A DNA stretch of 8,798 bases from an uncultured bacterium. GTDB taxonomy: Bacteria > Patescibacteriota > Gracilibacteria > Absconditabacterales > Absconditicoccaceae. The translations under genes were made by a program, and so were the position numbers. This document shows positions 8,613-8,798 of the stretch, piece after piece; the stretch's first letter is position 1; every line of letters begins with the position of its first letter. A model generated the notes under the pieces. The model had not been told where the DNA came from. It did not search any database and was given only the letters and a program-made list of their open reading frames with translations. The stretch covers positions 1-8,798 of the forward strand of contig CAJAPL010000047.1 of NCBI GenBank assembly GCA_903943625.1, written 5' to 3'.

Positions 8613-8640
8613 AATATAGAAATTTGGGTGGCAATAACAA
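8613..8640 (-). promoter_or_regulatory. Candidate sigma-70-type promoter for gatA
   Basis: On the minus strand TTGTTA (8640-8635) is followed after 16 nt by TATATT (8618-8613). The -35 matches 4 of 6 consensus bases and the -10 matches 5 of 6. It lies just past the upstream terminator and would give a leader of about 40 nt before the gatA ATG. In AT-rich DNA such matches occur by chance, so position after a terminator is the main support. No Shine-Dalgarno sequence is visible before the gatA ATG. Confidence 0.4.
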
Positions 8641-8675
8641 GAAAAAAACCATGTCTAATTTTTTTTTGATAAGAC

Positions 8676-8704
8676 AAAAAGCTTCCAATAATTAAGTGGA
8701 AGCT
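8676..8704 (-). terminator. Rho-independent terminator of the upstream transcript
   Basis: On the minus strand AGCTTCCA and TGGAAGCT form an 8-bp stem around a 9-nt loop, and the stem runs directly into a T-tract (TTTTTG). It lies 20 nt after the TAG of the upstream membrane protein and before the gatA promoter candidate, so it separates the two units. The plus-strand side has no T-run, so it acts in one direction only. Confidence 0.8.
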
Positions 8705-8724
8705 CCTTGTTCGGGAAACCGAAA

Positions 8725-8798
8725 CTAACAGATAATGATGTAAAGTGCTCCTCCGAGGAGAGCTATGCTTATCAACATAAAGATAGTCACTTTCCAGG
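8725..8798 (-). CDS. C-terminal end of an unidentified hydrophobic membrane protein (partial)
   Basis: Only the last 23 codons and a TAG stop lie in the window; the gene begins beyond the right edge. The visible residues are almost all hydrophobic (ending GGALYIIIC) and look like a single C-terminal transmembrane helix with virtually no tail after it. No TGA codon is present in this piece; both glycines are GGA. The stop is followed 20 nt later by a strong terminator hairpin, which supports this being the true end of a transcription unit. The fragment is too short to assign a family. An internal ATG would give a 17-residue peptide, but a longer upstream protein is more likely. Confidence 0.5.
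   Translation of the reverse strand, partial: WKVTIFMLISIALLGGALYIIIC

Noticed and set aside
8743..8760. CTCCTCCGAGGAG palindrome near the right edge
   Set aside because: It lies inside the coding end of the hydrophobic protein (codons for Leu-Leu-Gly-Gly), and the nearby true terminator already explains transcript ending.

Overview
The window reads coherently only if TGA is translated as glycine (NCBI genetic code 25), the code of two candidate phyla, Absconditabacteria (SR1) and Gracilibacteria (BD1-5). Under the standard code the minus strand is broken into short pieces. With TGA as Gly it becomes five complete, uninterrupted genes plus the end of a sixth, covering almost the whole window. 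I counted about 114 in-frame TGA codons. Many fall on invariant glycines, such as the GGTSGGS and DTGGS motifs of GatA and the YPGAD motif of the RND pump. All six visible stops are TAA or TAG. The DNA is AT-rich. I cannot tell from this window which of the two phyla it comes from. All genes are on the minus strand, so transcription runs from high to low coordinates.

Right end (8565-8798): the last 23 codons of a hydrophobic protein, a rho-independent terminator, and a probable promoter. Then come gatA (7155-8564, Glu-tRNA(Gln)/Asp-tRNA(Asn) amidotransferase subunit A) and, 33 nt downstream, an unrecognised secreted or membrane protein with three membrane helices and a His/Lys-rich tail (6267-7121).

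Middle and left: a 141-nt gap holds a hairpin, a short direct repeat and a perfect TTGACA box. It precedes a three-gene cluster: a 622-aa membrane fusion (adaptor) protein with an unusually long coiled-coil region (4257-6125), an M23 zinc endopeptidase (3424-4188) and a 1031-aa RND-family transporter (298-3393). Adaptor plus RND protein is the core of an efflux or export machine. No outer-membrane channel gene is present here. A peptidoglycan hydrolase sits between the two, which suggests (inference) that the complex and wall remodelling or attack are linked. By eye alignment the RND protein lacks two of the residues of the AcrB proton relay.

Left end (1-297): no convincing gene, but several inverted repeats, including a nested imperfect palindrome at 34-156 and a CCGCAATTGCGG palindrome.
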